Source: JBJXFY01 sp046155815 (GTDB lineage Bacteria > Verrucomicrobiota > Verrucomicrobiia > Limisphaerales > CAIMTB01). Taken from it: a stretch of 59,780 bases of DNA. Every line of letters begins with the position of its first letter. Position 1 is the first letter of the stretch. The notes beneath the pieces are model-generated. The model had not been told where the DNA came from. It ran no database searches and was given only the letters and a program-made list of their open reading frames with translations. Position numbers and translations under genes: made by a program. Where the stretch lies: NCBI GenBank assembly GCA_046155815.1, contig JBJXFY010000021.1:1-59780 (forward strand), read 5' to 3'. This document shows, piece by piece, positions 32,561 to 41,460 of the stretch.

Positions 32561-32601
32561 CCGGCGGTTGCCGGTGTCCTCAGCCAACCCATGCTTGTGT
32601 C

Positions 32602-32862
32602 ATGACCGCAACCATCGAGCTTCCGGATGAGTGCCGCGATCTTGTCGAGGCGCACCGGGGACGCCTGGGGGAGCTGCTGCTGCTCGGCATCGGGCAGGCA
32701 CGGATTCGTGAGGCGCGGCGGCGGTACGAGGAGGGCGAAATCTCCATCGGCCGCGCCGCGGAATTGGCGGGATTGACGCGCGCAGAGGTCATCCGCGAAG
32801 CGCTGGCCCGTGGAATCGAACCTGCGGTCTCGGAGGAGATGCTGGACGAAGTCACGCGATGA
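32602..32862 (+). CDS. UPF0175-type antitoxin
   Basis: An 86-residue small protein, MTATIELPDECRDLVEAHRG..., with the UPF0175 core ARRRYEEGEISIGRAAELAG followed by LTRAEVIREALARGIEP. This is a short helix-turn-helix typical of antitoxins paired with DUF3368 PIN toxins. Its stop overlaps the start of the toxin gene by 4 bases (ATGA), the usual coupled arrangement. It starts 41 bases after arc, so it may be co-transcribed with the proteasome ATPase. It probably binds and neutralises the PIN protein and represses its own promoter. Confidence 0.85.
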   Translation: MTATIELPDECRDLVEAHRGRLGELLLLGIGQARIREARRRYEEGEISIGRAAELAGLTRAEVIREALARGIEPAVSEEMLDEVTR

Positions 32863-33338
32863 CCGCGGTCACCAACTCCGGCCCGTTGATGGCGCTGGCC
32901 AAGGTCGGTTCCTTGGAGCTGTTCAGACGCGCGTTTCACGAGGTGATCGTGCCGATGGAGGTTTTTGACGAGGTAGCGGTGGCCGGCGCGGACTCCACGG
33001 ATGGTGCCTTGATCAAGGAGGCCGTTCGCAACGGCTGGTTCCGGCTGCATCCCGCGCCGGCTCCGGCTGCCGAGGCGTGGGCGGGCCTCGACGCCGGCGG
33101 AACCGCGGCCATCCGGCTCGCACAGACTCTGCGAGCAGATGCGGTGCTGCTGGATGACATGGCCGCCCGGCGGGAGGCGCTCGCCCTAGGACTGCGCGTG
33201 ATGGGTACGCTGGGAATTCTGCTGCACGCGGTGGAGCTTGGAACGTGTCCGGAAGCGCAGGCGTTGGAAAGCCTCGACCGGATGCAGGCTAGGAAGGACA
33301 TCTGGCTGCGGCGCGAGCTGATGGAGGCGGCCTGTTGA
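32859..33338 (+). CDS. DUF3368 PIN-domain toxin, possibly inactive
   Basis: A 159-residue PIN-like protein. Family blocks are MTAVTNSGPLMALAKVGSLE (the first acidic position is Asn6), LDAGGTAAIRLAQ (residues 77-89), DAVLLDDMAARREALALGLR (Asp99-Asp100) and VMGTLGILLHAVELG. Active PIN nucleases of this type usually have GE-x-x-A at the second block. Here Gly81-Thr82 replace the expected acidic residue, so RNA cleavage may be weak or lost. The gene overlaps its antitoxin by 4 bases and ends 25 bases before the Dop-like gene. Confidence 0.82.
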   Translation: MTAVTNSGPLMALAKVGSLELFRRAFHEVIVPMEVFDEVAVAGADSTDGALIKEAVRNGWFRLHPAPAPAAEAWAGLDAGGTAAIRLAQTLRADAVLLDDMAARREALALGLRVMGTLGILLHAVELGTCPEAQALESLDRMQARKDIWLRRELMEAAC

Positions 33339-33363
33339 AACACGGAGTACCCCGGCGTCCAAC

Positions 33364-34899
33364 GTGACATCCCCCTCCCCCATCCTCTTCGGCCTCGAGA
33401 CCGAGCTGGGCATTGCGCGGGATGGCGCGCCCGAGCTGGACGTGGTGGCCGAGTCCATCGCGCTCGTCCGCAGCGTGACCGAGCCGGGCGTGCTGATGCG
33501 CTGGGACTACTCCGCCGAGAATCCGCACCGCGACGTGCGCGGCTTCGAGGTGGACGAGCTGCGCCAGGACTTCGATGAGGCGGGCTACCTGGCGCAGGAC
33601 GCCGCACGCGAGCTGAGCTGGGCCGAGATCAAGAGCGACTTCGTGCTCGGCAATGGCGCGCGTTTCTACAACGACCACGCCCACCCCGAGTACTGCACGC
33701 CCGAGTGCGCCTCCGTCGCGGACCTCGTCGCCCATGACCGCGCGGGCGAGCGCATCGCCACCGCCTGCGCGCGGCGCCTTTCGGAGGTGCGCGGCGCCGC
33801 CGTCCGCCTGTACAAGAACAACACGGACTTCCGCGGCCACAGCTACGGCTGCCACGAGAACTACCTCATCCCCCGCGCCGTTCCGTGGGAGGCGCTCGCC
33901 GCCGCCATCCAGGCCTTCCTCGTCACGCGCCAGATCTTCGCCGGCGCGGGCAAGTTCGCCGTCGAGGACGAGGACCGCTTCGTCGGCCCCGGCTTCCAGC
34001 TCGCGCAACGCAGCGACTTCTTCACCGAGCTGCAGAGCGTGGACACCATGCAGCGCCGGCCGCTCATCAACACGCGCGACGAGCCGCACGCCGACCCCGC
34101 CCTTTGGCGTCGCTTCCACGTCATCCTCGGCGACGCGAACATGTCGCCCTTCGCGACGTGGCTGAAGGCCGGCACGACGGCCCTGGTGCTCAGGGCCATC
34201 ATTCAGGCGGGACGGGCTTCCAGTCCGTCCTCCAGCCTCCGCTGGCCTGTGCTCGCCGATCCGCTTGCCGCCCTGCGCGCCATCTCGCGAGATCCGGCCT
34301 GGAAATGGGAGGTGAAGCTGGCCGGCCGCCGCACCGCCAGCGCCCTCGACATCCAGCGCGCCTACCTCGACGCGGTGAAGGCCCTCGGCGAACCCGCGAC
34401 GCCGGAGCACACGCAATTGATCGCCGCGTGGGAGGAAGTCCTGAACGACCTCGGCGCCGACCCGCGCCGCTGCGCCGACCGCCTCGACTGGGTGGCCAAG
34501 CACGAGCTGGTCCGCTCGTTTCAGAACGCCGAGGGCCTGGCCGACGATGATCCGTGGCTGCGCAGCCTCGACCTTGAGTATCACCGGCTGGATCCGGCGG
34601 AGGGCCTGTTCTTCGGACTCGAGCAGGCCGGGCAGTTGCGGCGTGTGGTGGACGACGCCCAGGTCGCCCGCGCCATCTACGACCCGCCGGCCGACACCCG
34701 TGCCCGCATCCGCGGACGGTGCGTGGACAAGTTCGAGTCAGCCGTCCACTCCGCGCAGTGGGACCACATCACTTTGAAGACTGCGGCCGGCCCGCTCAGG
34801 ATTGACCTGACGCAGCTCTTCTCCCCGGCCGAGCTCGCCCGCGTGGCCGCCGCCGTGGAGGCGGCGAGCACGCCGGACGACCTGCACTCGCTGCTGTGA
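33364..34899 (+). CDS. dop: Dop/PafA-family enzyme, closest to Dop (depupylase/deamidase type)
   Basis: A 511-residue glutamine-synthetase-fold enzyme. In Actinobacteria Dop deamidates Pup and removes it from proteins. Motifs are ILFGLETELGIA (residues 7-18, ATP/Mg Glu), RWDYSAENPHRDVRGFEV, NGARFYNDHAHPEYCTPEC with catalytic-type Asp104 (Dop has DHAHPEY, PafA differs), RLYKNNTDFRGHSYGCHENY, GFQLAQRSDFF, INTRDEPHADPALWRRFHVI and GDANMSPFATWLKAGTTALV. The GTG at 33364 gives the family N-terminus. A Ser-rich stretch near residues 280-292 is encoded by a small palindrome. No Pup/UBact, pafA or prcBA is visible. It converges with the AsmA-like gene. Confidence 0.92.
   Translation: MTSPSPILFGLETELGIARDGAPELDVVAESIALVRSVTEPGVLMRWDYSAENPHRDVRGFEVDELRQDFDEAGYLAQDAARELSWAEIKSDFVLGNGARFYNDHAHPEYCTPECASVADLVAHDRAGERIATACARRLSEVRGAAVRLYKNNTDFRGHSYGCHENYLIPRAVPWEALAAAIQAFLVTRQIFAGAGKFAVEDEDRFVGPGFQLAQRSDFFTELQSVDTMQRRPLINTRDEPHADPALWRRFHVILGDANMSPFATWLKAGTTALVLRAIIQAGRASSPSSSLRWPVLADPLAALRAISRDPAWKWEVKLAGRRTASALDIQRAYLDAVKALGEPATPEHTQLIAAWEEVLNDLGADPRRCADRLDWVAKHELVRSFQNAEGLADDDPWLRSLDLEYHRLDPAEGLFFGLEQAGQLRRVVDDAQVARAIYDPPADTRARIRGRCVDKFESAVHSAQWDHITLKTAAGPLRIDLTQLFSPAELARVAAAVEAASTPDDLHSLL
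34207..34245 (+). repeat. Small palindromic repeat inside the dop-like gene
   Basis: GGACGGGCTTCCAGTCCGTCC (GGACGG pairing with CCGTCC) plus TCCAGCCTCCGCTGGC encode the low-complexity RASSPSSSLRW segment. In actinobacterial Dop a different sequence of similar length lies here. Confidence 0.35.
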
Positions 34900-34931
34900 C
34901 GGCCGCCGGGCCGGGAACCGGGGGACTGCCC

Positions 34932-37900
34932 CTAGGGTTCGCGCCGGGGCGGCTCGTCCGGCGGAGCGTTGGTCACCAGATTCCCAAGGGCATCGCCACT
35001 GCCGTCCTCCGCCGGGCCGCGGAAACCGCTGGCGATCCACCCGAGCGCCTGGAAAGGCCAGAAAAGGAACTTGGGCACGTACACGGGTTGTGGCTCCGGG
35101 TCGGCCAACGTGCCCGTGACCTTGAACTCGAACAGTTTCGTGATCGGCGCGGTGAGCACGCTGAAGAGCGGGCCAAGCAGCGAGACGTTGCGGAAGACAC
35201 GCGCCTCGACGCGCGTGTCCACCCGTCGCTCCAAGTCCACCGTGCCGCGGTAATCAAGCCGCACGAGCGCGCTGTTCATCAGCAGGTTGGTCGTGCGGAT
35301 GACGCCGTCGGTGATGGTGAAATCGGCGGTCGCACGGTCGAAGCGCTGGCTGCCGAGGCCGGGCATCAGGGTGTTCAGCGCCGGGCTCATGAAGCCGAAG
35401 ACCGGCACGTCCCAGATCAGGCCGTTCGTCAGCGAGGCGCGGCCGTGGCCGTTCCACGTCATCACGTCGGAGGTCAGGCCGGAGGTGACGTGCAGGTCCA
35501 GCTCGAGCTCGCCCTCGAGCCGGCTGTTGGTGGTGGCGGCATCGCGCATGAGCGGGCCGAGCCGCGCGCCCCGCACCAGTGCGGCGAAGCGGTACGGCGT
35601 GTCCGCCGCGCGCCCGCCCACCTCGAACTCCGCCCAGCCGTCCAGCACGCCTTCGTAGAAGCTTGCATTCAGGTTCGTCAGGGCCAGCCGCCCGCCGGCC
35701 CAACGCAGGTCCGCGTTGATGTTCCGGGCGTGCAGCCGCCAGAAGGTGAAGTCCTCGCCCGCAACGCCGAAGCGCAGGTCGCCGTCGTCCAGGTTCCGCC
35801 GCGCAAACGTGCCGTCCGCCACGATGCGCGGCGGCCGGCCGAAGCGGTAGTGGCGGATCTTCTCCGGGAACTCCGGGCTGATCAGCCCTGCGACCAGCGA
35901 CGGCTCCAGCGCGCTGACGACGTTCGTGAGCCACACGCGGTCCTCATCAAAATGATAGGCTGCCGTCCCGGCCGTGAGCGCCGCGCCGTCGCGGCGCGCG
36001 GCGACGTTCGTGAGCACCATCAGGCGGTTCGTGTACACCGCGCCGACGCTGAGGGCGTCGAAGCGCTCGCCGCGGAAGGCGAGGTTGGTGGCGGCTATCG
36101 TGCCGGCGATGCCCATGCGGTTCCCCTCCGTCCACGGGCCAAAGACGACCACGTCCGCCTCCACGCCTTCGGGAAAGGAGAAGAGGTCCAGCACGGTGCT
36201 GCTCGCCTCGCCGAGCACGGGCTTGAGCACCGGCGGCAGCACCCGGCCGCGCCCGGCGATGCGGTACTGGCCGGACGGCTTGTCGTAGTCAATGTCCACG
36301 GCCTGCGCGCCCTCGGGCCGGGTGCTTTCAAGGTCCGGCAGCCGCCAGCGGCCGGCGTCAAAGTCCAGGCTGGATCGGACCGAATCCACGGGCATGCCCT
36401 TGAACGAGGCCGGTCCCGTACGCACCCGGCCGGAGAACCGGAGGTTCGGCTCGAAGTCCCGCTGCCAGCGCACGGCCCGGTTGGTCCATGCGGGGAACCG
36501 CAGCGAGGCCGAGCCCGTGAATTCCGGCGGGTCGCGCCACTGAAAGCGGCCGAAGTTCGCCCGCCCCGCCGGCCCCAGAAGCGGGTCCAGGCCGTGCAGG
36601 TCGAAGGAGATGGCGACCGCGGCCTCAGCCACGCGCGACTCCACGTCCAGCGTGCCGCGGAGATCCAGCCGCCCGCGGTACAATTCCCCGGTGAGGCGCG
36701 AAACCTCCAGGCGCCTGCCGTCCCAAGCCGTCGCCAGCTCCAGCCGCCGCGCGGTGAAGGCCGGAGAAGCCGCGTCCTCCAGCGCGAGCGAGACCCGGCC
36801 CGCGAACGGCCGCAGGATGTTCCAGAAAGCCAGCTCAGGCGCGGATGCCCCCGGCCCCGCCGCCGGCCGCCACGCGGCATCCAGCTCCACCCGGGCGACC
36901 GAACCGGTCGCCGTCCGCAGGCCCCTCAGTTCCCCGCGCAAGGCGGCCTCCGCAGGCACGAGGTTGGTGCCCAGCCGGCCCAGCCGGCCTTCCAGGCGCA
37001 GCCCCGCGGCGCGCACGGGTTCCCCCAGCCACTCGCCCGCCTCGACCGCGCCCGCGGTGAGCGTGAAGTCCGTCGGCACGTCGCGGCGGCGCAGCAGCTC
37101 GAGGGGCGGCAGTGCGGCGGCCAGGTGATTGGTGGCCCGCAGCGTGAGGCTGCGCGCGCGCAGGCCGCGGGCATGCAGGTGCCCCGCGGTGACCTGCCAG
37201 GCGGCGTTGGTCGGCACCTCGAGCGCGGATCCGGCCAGGAGGCCGCCCTCGATGCGCAGCGCCTCGACACCGCCGTCCCCGGAGCGCGCCTCGGCCACGT
37301 CGAGCATGAGGCGCGCCTGGCGGACGCCTTCCACCGGCCCACCGGGGGGGAACCGCAGCGCGAGCCGGAGCCCCCGCACGTAGCCGCGCGGCGTGTCGGC
37401 CTCGGGCACCGCGAAGAGCAGTTCCGCGGCCGCGTCCTCGGGCCGTGCGGCGTCGCCCCGCACGAAGACGGTCAGGTACGGCGTGCCGGTCACGCGCCAC
37501 GAGTCGAAGGCCTCGAGGGCGTCCCGGAGCTCTGCCAGCATGCGGGCCCGGCGCGCCGCGTCGGGCGGCGCGCCGGCGCGCCGGCGGGTGAGCTGCACCG
37601 CGTTGGTGATGACGCCCGAGAACTCAAGTCGAACCCCCAGCACCTCGGCGGCGCAGCGGTCCACCTGCACCACGTCGCCAGGGTGGAAGGCGACCTCCGC
37701 GACGACGTGGCGGAACACCAGTGCGCGGGCTGCGGCGCGCCCGGCCGCGGGCAGCGGCTGCACCAGCTCGCCGTCCCGGATCTCCAGCGCGCGGAGCAGG
37801 CCGAGGTCGCCGCGCCACGGCGGCGGGCGGAGCCGGAGGCGGGCCTCGGGGATGCGCAGGACCGGGGCGTTGGTCCCCGCACCCAGCACCACCCGCAGGC

Positions 37901-38150
37901 CGCGCGCGAGCAGGCCGTCGCGGAGGCTGAACCGGAGAGAGGCGACGCCGGCCTCGAGGCCCTGCGCCCGCAGCTCGGCAAACACGCGCGCCTTCACCAC
38001 CTCCGGCACGCCGAGGAACTGGACCCAGCACAGCGCCGCCGCCGCCGCGAACACGCCCAGCAGCACGGCGATGCGACAGCCGCGGAGGACGCGCCGCCAG
38101 CGCGGCCGGGGAGGGCGGGGCTCCGTCTTCGTGGCCGCGGCTTCGTTCAC
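34932..38150 (-). CDS. AsmA-like inner-membrane/periplasmic protein
   Basis: A 1072-residue protein with a basic Arg/Pro-rich cytoplasmic start, one membrane helix (residues about 26-48, AVLLGVFAAAAALCWVQFLG) and a very long periplasmic region of repeating beta strands, as in AsmA/TamB/YhdP proteins that move phospholipids between membranes. The C-terminal part has the AsmA_2-type signature GHGRASLTNGLIWDVPVFGF, MSPALNTLMPGLGSQRFDRA and VDTRVEARVFRNVSLLGPLF. It ends with the PKFLFWPFQALGWIASGF segment. It overlaps the DUF4340 gene by 4 bases (ATGA), making it the last gene of the ABC/GldG-like operon. Confidence 0.85.
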   Translation of the reverse strand: MNEAAATKTEPRPPRPRWRRVLRGCRIAVLLGVFAAAAALCWVQFLGVPEVVKARVFAELRAQGLEAGVASLRFSLRDGLLARGLRVVLGAGTNAPVLRIPEARLRLRPPPWRGDLGLLRALEIRDGELVQPLPAAGRAAARALVFRHVVAEVAFHPGDVVQVDRCAAEVLGVRLEFSGVITNAVQLTRRRAGAPPDAARRARMLAELRDALEAFDSWRVTGTPYLTVFVRGDAARPEDAAAELLFAVPEADTPRGYVRGLRLALRFPPGGPVEGVRQARLMLDVAEARSGDGGVEALRIEGGLLAGSALEVPTNAAWQVTAGHLHARGLRARSLTLRATNHLAAALPPLELLRRRDVPTDFTLTAGAVEAGEWLGEPVRAAGLRLEGRLGRLGTNLVPAEAALRGELRGLRTATGSVARVELDAAWRPAAGPGASAPELAFWNILRPFAGRVSLALEDAASPAFTARRLELATAWDGRRLEVSRLTGELYRGRLDLRGTLDVESRVAEAAVAISFDLHGLDPLLGPAGRANFGRFQWRDPPEFTGSASLRFPAWTNRAVRWQRDFEPNLRFSGRVRTGPASFKGMPVDSVRSSLDFDAGRWRLPDLESTRPEGAQAVDIDYDKPSGQYRIAGRGRVLPPVLKPVLGEASSTVLDLFSFPEGVEADVVVFGPWTEGNRMGIAGTIAATNLAFRGERFDALSVGAVYTNRLMVLTNVAARRDGAALTAGTAAYHFDEDRVWLTNVVSALEPSLVAGLISPEFPEKIRHYRFGRPPRIVADGTFARRNLDDGDLRFGVAGEDFTFWRLHARNINADLRWAGGRLALTNLNASFYEGVLDGWAEFEVGGRAADTPYRFAALVRGARLGPLMRDAATTNSRLEGELELDLHVTSGLTSDVMTWNGHGRASLTNGLIWDVPVFGFMSPALNTLMPGLGSQRFDRATADFTITDGVIRTTNLLMNSALVRLDYRGTVDLERRVDTRVEARVFRNVSLLGPLFSVLTAPITKLFEFKVTGTLADPEPQPVYVPKFLFWPFQALGWIASGFRGPAEDGSGDALGNLVTNAPPDEPPRREP

Positions 38151-39958
38151 GGCGGGGGCGGGCCGCCACCGGGCAGCCGGAGCTGGGACCAGAGCGCGTC
38201 AAAGACGGGTCCGGCGAACTCAAAGACGGGGGCCTGCGCGCCGCCGGCGCGGGCGTAGACGTTGCCACGCGGGCTGCGCTTGCCGAAGTCCAGCAGCAGC
38301 GGAGGCGGGCGCGTGCCGGCGGCAGTGCGGAACTCGAGGGTCAGCTTGATGCCCGTGCTCAGGCCGAAGCGCCCGGCGGCGTCGTTGCGCGCCACCCAGC
38401 CGAGCGCGCGGGCGGACCCCAGCCGGTGCAGGGCCTCGTCGAGCGCGAAGGGATTGACCTCGTTGCGGTAAAGGGGCGGAAGCTCCCAGTGGTTCGTGCC
38501 CTGGCGCGTCAGGGACCATGGCTGGTCCCCGTGCTGCACGAGTACCGCGACGACATTTGTGCCGGGGAACGACCACAGGCCGAGGTCGCGCAGCTCCCAT
38601 GGCTCGACGTCCACCTCGGCCAGCTCCGCCGCAAGCACCTCGTACACCGGCGGCTCGCCCAACCGTCGCGCGTGGACGCGGTCCCCCCGCGCCGTGCCAA
38701 GGTCGAGCCGGGCCAGCGGGTTCGTCGAGCCGGCGGCGAGGAGCGTGAAGGACCGGCGCGGCGGAGCGAGGCCGAAGCGCGCCAGGTCCAGCTCGGTCAC
38801 GACCTCCTTCGCCACGTCCGCCATGCCCAGCGCGGTGAGCCGGGCGAGGAATCCCGCGGCCAGGCCCGGGTCGGCGTCCCACGCGTTGGTACCCTCCGTG
38901 AGCCGCCAGCCGTCGCCGCCGGCGGCGCGGGCGAGCGTGAAGTCGTTGGTGCCCGTGACCCGCACCGAGGCGAGGCTGGCGGGCGCAACGTCCAGGAGAC
39001 GCCGGTCAAGCAGCGCGGTGTATGGGACGCGCACCAGCGCGAGCAGCGCGGCGGGCACGGCGACGAGGTTGCCCGGCGCGGACCGGCGGGCATAAACGGC
39101 GCCGGCGGCGTTGGTGGCCGGGCCGCCCAGCTCCGCGGTGAGGAAGAAGTTCGTGCCGGTGCCGAAGGCGAGCGTGGCCTGCGGCGGCCGCAGGCCGAAC
39201 GCCTCCAGCCCGGCGGGCGGCGTATCCGTCACGAAGCGCCCGACCATGGCGCCCTCGATCCCGCGCAGCAGCTCCTCGACCTGCCGGACGTCCGCTCGCG
39301 CGGGCCGGGGCTCGATGATCTGCCAGGCGTCGTTCGTGCCGGTGCGGGTCAACGTCCACGCGCCGGCGGGCGAGGTGACGCGCAGGCGGTCGAAGCCGCC
39401 CGCCGCGGGGGGCAGAAAGCGCGGGTCGCGCCAGTCGTCCGCCCGCCGCGGCAGCGCGTCGAAGAGGCTGATGTCCGCGGTGAAGATGCCCGCCCGCCCG
39501 AGCGCCTGGAGGTGGACGGCGCCGCCGTCGAAAACGGGCAGTCCGAAATGGACCTCGGTCCCGCCGGCCGGGGTCCGCAGCACGAGCGCCGCCTGGGCCG
39601 GCGCCAGGCCGAAGGCCGCCGCGGCGTCCGGGCGGGCGCGCAGCTCGGCAGGCGGCAGCACGGAATGCCCCCGCAGTGCGGCCAGTCGGTCGAGCAGCGA
39701 GCGGATGCGGACCGGATGCCCCGGGTACTCGACCGGCTGGACCAGGTGCCAGGTGCCGTTCGAGCGCACGGCCTCGATGAGCAGGTTCGTCCACCGCACG
39801 GTGATGCTGAAGACGGCGGCGGGATCGAGCCCGCCAAGGACGGGCTGCGGGGCGGCGGCGCGGGCGCGGGCGAGGCGGCGCGGGCGCTCGACCAGCAGGA
39901 TGAACGCCGCCAGCGCGAGGGCCAGCGTCACCAGCCAGGCGGTGGTCTTGCGGTTCAT
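38147..39958 (-). CDS. DUF4340 domain protein
   Basis: A 603-residue protein with one N-terminal membrane helix (TAWLVTLALALAAFILLVE) and repeated DUF4340-type beta modules. Examples are ITVRWTNLLIEAVRSNGTWH, DDWRDPRFLPPAAGGFDRLR, LGLAPPRRSFTLLAAGSTNP-like and FGLSTGIKLTLEFRTAAGTR. In this group DUF4340 proteins usually follow a GldG-like gene, as here: it starts 18 bases after that gene's stop and overlaps the AsmA-like gene by 4 bases. Its role is unknown; a periplasmic partner of the ABC exporter is the best inference from context. Confidence 0.85.
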   Translation of the reverse strand: MNRKTTAWLVTLALALAAFILLVERPRRLARARAAAPQPVLGGLDPAAVFSITVRWTNLLIEAVRSNGTWHLVQPVEYPGHPVRIRSLLDRLAALRGHSVLPPAELRARPDAAAAFGLAPAQAALVLRTPAGGTEVHFGLPVFDGGAVHLQALGRAGIFTADISLFDALPRRADDWRDPRFLPPAAGGFDRLRVTSPAGAWTLTRTGTNDAWQIIEPRPARADVRQVEELLRGIEGAMVGRFVTDTPPAGLEAFGLRPPQATLAFGTGTNFFLTAELGGPATNAAGAVYARRSAPGNLVAVPAALLALVRVPYTALLDRRLLDVAPASLASVRVTGTNDFTLARAAGGDGWRLTEGTNAWDADPGLAAGFLARLTALGMADVAKEVVTELDLARFGLAPPRRSFTLLAAGSTNPLARLDLGTARGDRVHARRLGEPPVYEVLAAELAEVDVEPWELRDLGLWSFPGTNVVAVLVQHGDQPWSLTRQGTNHWELPPLYRNEVNPFALDEALHRLGSARALGWVARNDAAGRFGLSTGIKLTLEFRTAAGTRPPPLLLDFGKRSPRGNVYARAGGAQAPVFEFAGPVFDALWSQLRLPGGGPPPP

Positions 39959-39976
39959 CGCGGGAAATCTGCCGGA

Positions 39977-41458
39977 TCACCGCCGCCGCCACCAGACCAG
40001 CGCGCCGAGCAGCAGCACGCCGCCGGGCAGCACGCCGAGCAGCAGCCAGCGCAGCGTCCGCCGTTCGGCGGGTGACATGACCACTTGGTAGCTCCGCACC
40101 GGGCGCGGCGGCACTCCCGCCAGCAGCGGCGAGCGGTCCAGCAGCCAGTTCACCGCCAGCACCGCGAAGTCGCGGTTCGCCCCGAGGTCAATCACCCCGT
40201 TGGCGAGGAAGGTGGCGTCGCCCGTCACGACAAGCCGGGTGGTGCCGACGGCGGCGGCCACGCCGGGCAGCGCGCCCTTTTCGACCGCCACGGCGAGGGA
40301 CAGCTCGCCGCGCGGGCTGCCCGGCGCGACACGCCAGGCCCCGCGGGTGAACGTGGTGGCGGCCACGGCGTTGGTGCCGGTGAGAACCAGTCCATCCGCG
40401 CGGGCCAGGGCCCCGGCCCCGCCGGCCGGTTCGAGCGCCGCCACCAGCCGCGGCTGCACGAGCAGCAGCCGGCTGCCGCGCAGCGGGCGCGTGATCGGAT
40501 GCGCGCCAAACGCCCCGGCCTGCAGCAGGCCGCCCTCGGTGTTGGCCGGGTCCAGCACCAGGCTGTCCGGTGCGGACACGCCCCACTCGGCGAGCAGCGG
40601 CTCGAGGCCCGTCACGGCGCGGGACCGCAGCAGCACAAGCACCCGCCCGCCCCGGCGCAGGTACCCGTCCAGCGCCGCCAGCTCGCGCGCGGTGAAGGGG
40701 TCCTGCGGCCCCGCGAGCACCAGCAGCTCGCAGTCTCGCGGCACCTCGCCGGCGGCGGCCAGGTTCAGCGTCTCCACCCGCGCGTTGTCCTGGGCCATCA
40801 GGTCCGCAAACTGCCGGAAACCGGCCTGCGGCGCGTCCCCGGCGGGGTCGAACTCCCGGTGGCCGGTGACGAAGCAGACGCGGCGGGGGCGACCCTCGAT
40901 CACCGCGTGCAGCGCGGAGGTGAAGAGCGGCTCACCCCGGAACGCCACCGGCCGCACCTCCACCTCGCCGCGCAGCAGCGCACCGGTGTCGAATTCCGAG
41001 AGCTCGCGCGCATACACCACCTTCTGGAAGCCGCCCGAGTCGAAGAGCACGAGGTCCGGGCGGTCGCCGGCCAGGTCGAGCTGGTGCTCCCGCCGGAATG
41101 CCTGCGCCGCGGCGGGGTCGAGCGGGTAGTCGATTTCCCGCACGCGCACCCGCGGGGACGTGGCCTCGTACTCGCGCAGCAAAGCGCGCACGGCGGGGTA
41201 GGCGGGGTCGGTCCGGCTGAAGAACACCGTGACCCGCACCTCGTTGGTGAGCGCGCCGAGCACGCGCAGCGAGAGCGGCGAAAGCGGCGGCGTGCCTGTG
41301 GCTCCCCAGTGCAGCCGCGGGGCGTAGAGGACGGCGAGGTAGTTCGCCATGCCCGCCAGCGCCAGCACGGCGAGCAGCGACCAGGCCACGCTCCACGCGG
41401 CGCCGAGGCGCTGCGCGCGGGTGAAGCTGGGGCGGAGCCCGGGGGAATCGTCGTTCAC
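39977..41458 (-). CDS. GldG-like ABC transporter accessory protein
   Basis: A 493-residue membrane-anchored protein. From the GTG at 41458 there is a cytoplasmic start, a membrane helix (AWSLLAVLALAGMANYLAVL) and a large periplasmic GldG/intraflagellar-transport-like domain: LTNEVRVTVFFSRTDPAYPA, VREIDYPLDP, RRVCFVTGHREFDP, ARVETLNLAAAGEVPRDCEL, LVLAGPQDPFTARELAALDG, RGGRVLVLLRSRAVTGLEPL. A final C-terminal membrane helix (LLLGVLPGGVLLLGALVWWR) follows. The start lies two bases past the stop of the permease gene. GldG acts with GldA/GldF-type transporters in Bacteroidota gliding, but the same set is widespread in non-gliding bacteria. Confidence 0.85.
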   Translation of the reverse strand: MNDDSPGLRPSFTRAQRLGAAWSVAWSLLAVLALAGMANYLAVLYAPRLHWGATGTPPLSPLSLRVLGALTNEVRVTVFFSRTDPAYPAVRALLREYEATSPRVRVREIDYPLDPAAAQAFRREHQLDLAGDRPDLVLFDSGGFQKVVYARELSEFDTGALLRGEVEVRPVAFRGEPLFTSALHAVIEGRPRRVCFVTGHREFDPAGDAPQAGFRQFADLMAQDNARVETLNLAAAGEVPRDCELLVLAGPQDPFTARELAALDGYLRRGGRVLVLLRSRAVTGLEPLLAEWGVSAPDSLVLDPANTEGGLLQAGAFGAHPITRPLRGSRLLLVQPRLVAALEPAGGAGALARADGLVLTGTNAVAATTFTRGAWRVAPGSPRGELSLAVAVEKGALPGVAAAVGTTRLVVTGDATFLANGVIDLGANRDFAVLAVNWLLDRSPLLAGVPPRPVRSYQVVMSPAERRTLRWLLLGVLPGGVLLLGALVWWRRR

Positions 41459-41460
41459 GG

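Noticed and set aside
33339..33363. A hidden modifier gene between the PIN toxin and dop
   Set aside because: Only 25 bases are available.
34204..34250. Mobile insertion in the dop-like gene
   Set aside because: Actinobacterial Dop has a segment of nearly the same length here, so the palindrome replaces rather than adds sequence; kept only as a low-confidence repeat.
34896..38258. Long plus-strand open frame (over 1100 codons) opposite the AsmA-like gene
   Set aside because: Composition is Arg/Gly/Pro/His-rich without motifs, while the minus strand encodes a membrane anchor and AsmA blocks coupled to the upstream gene.
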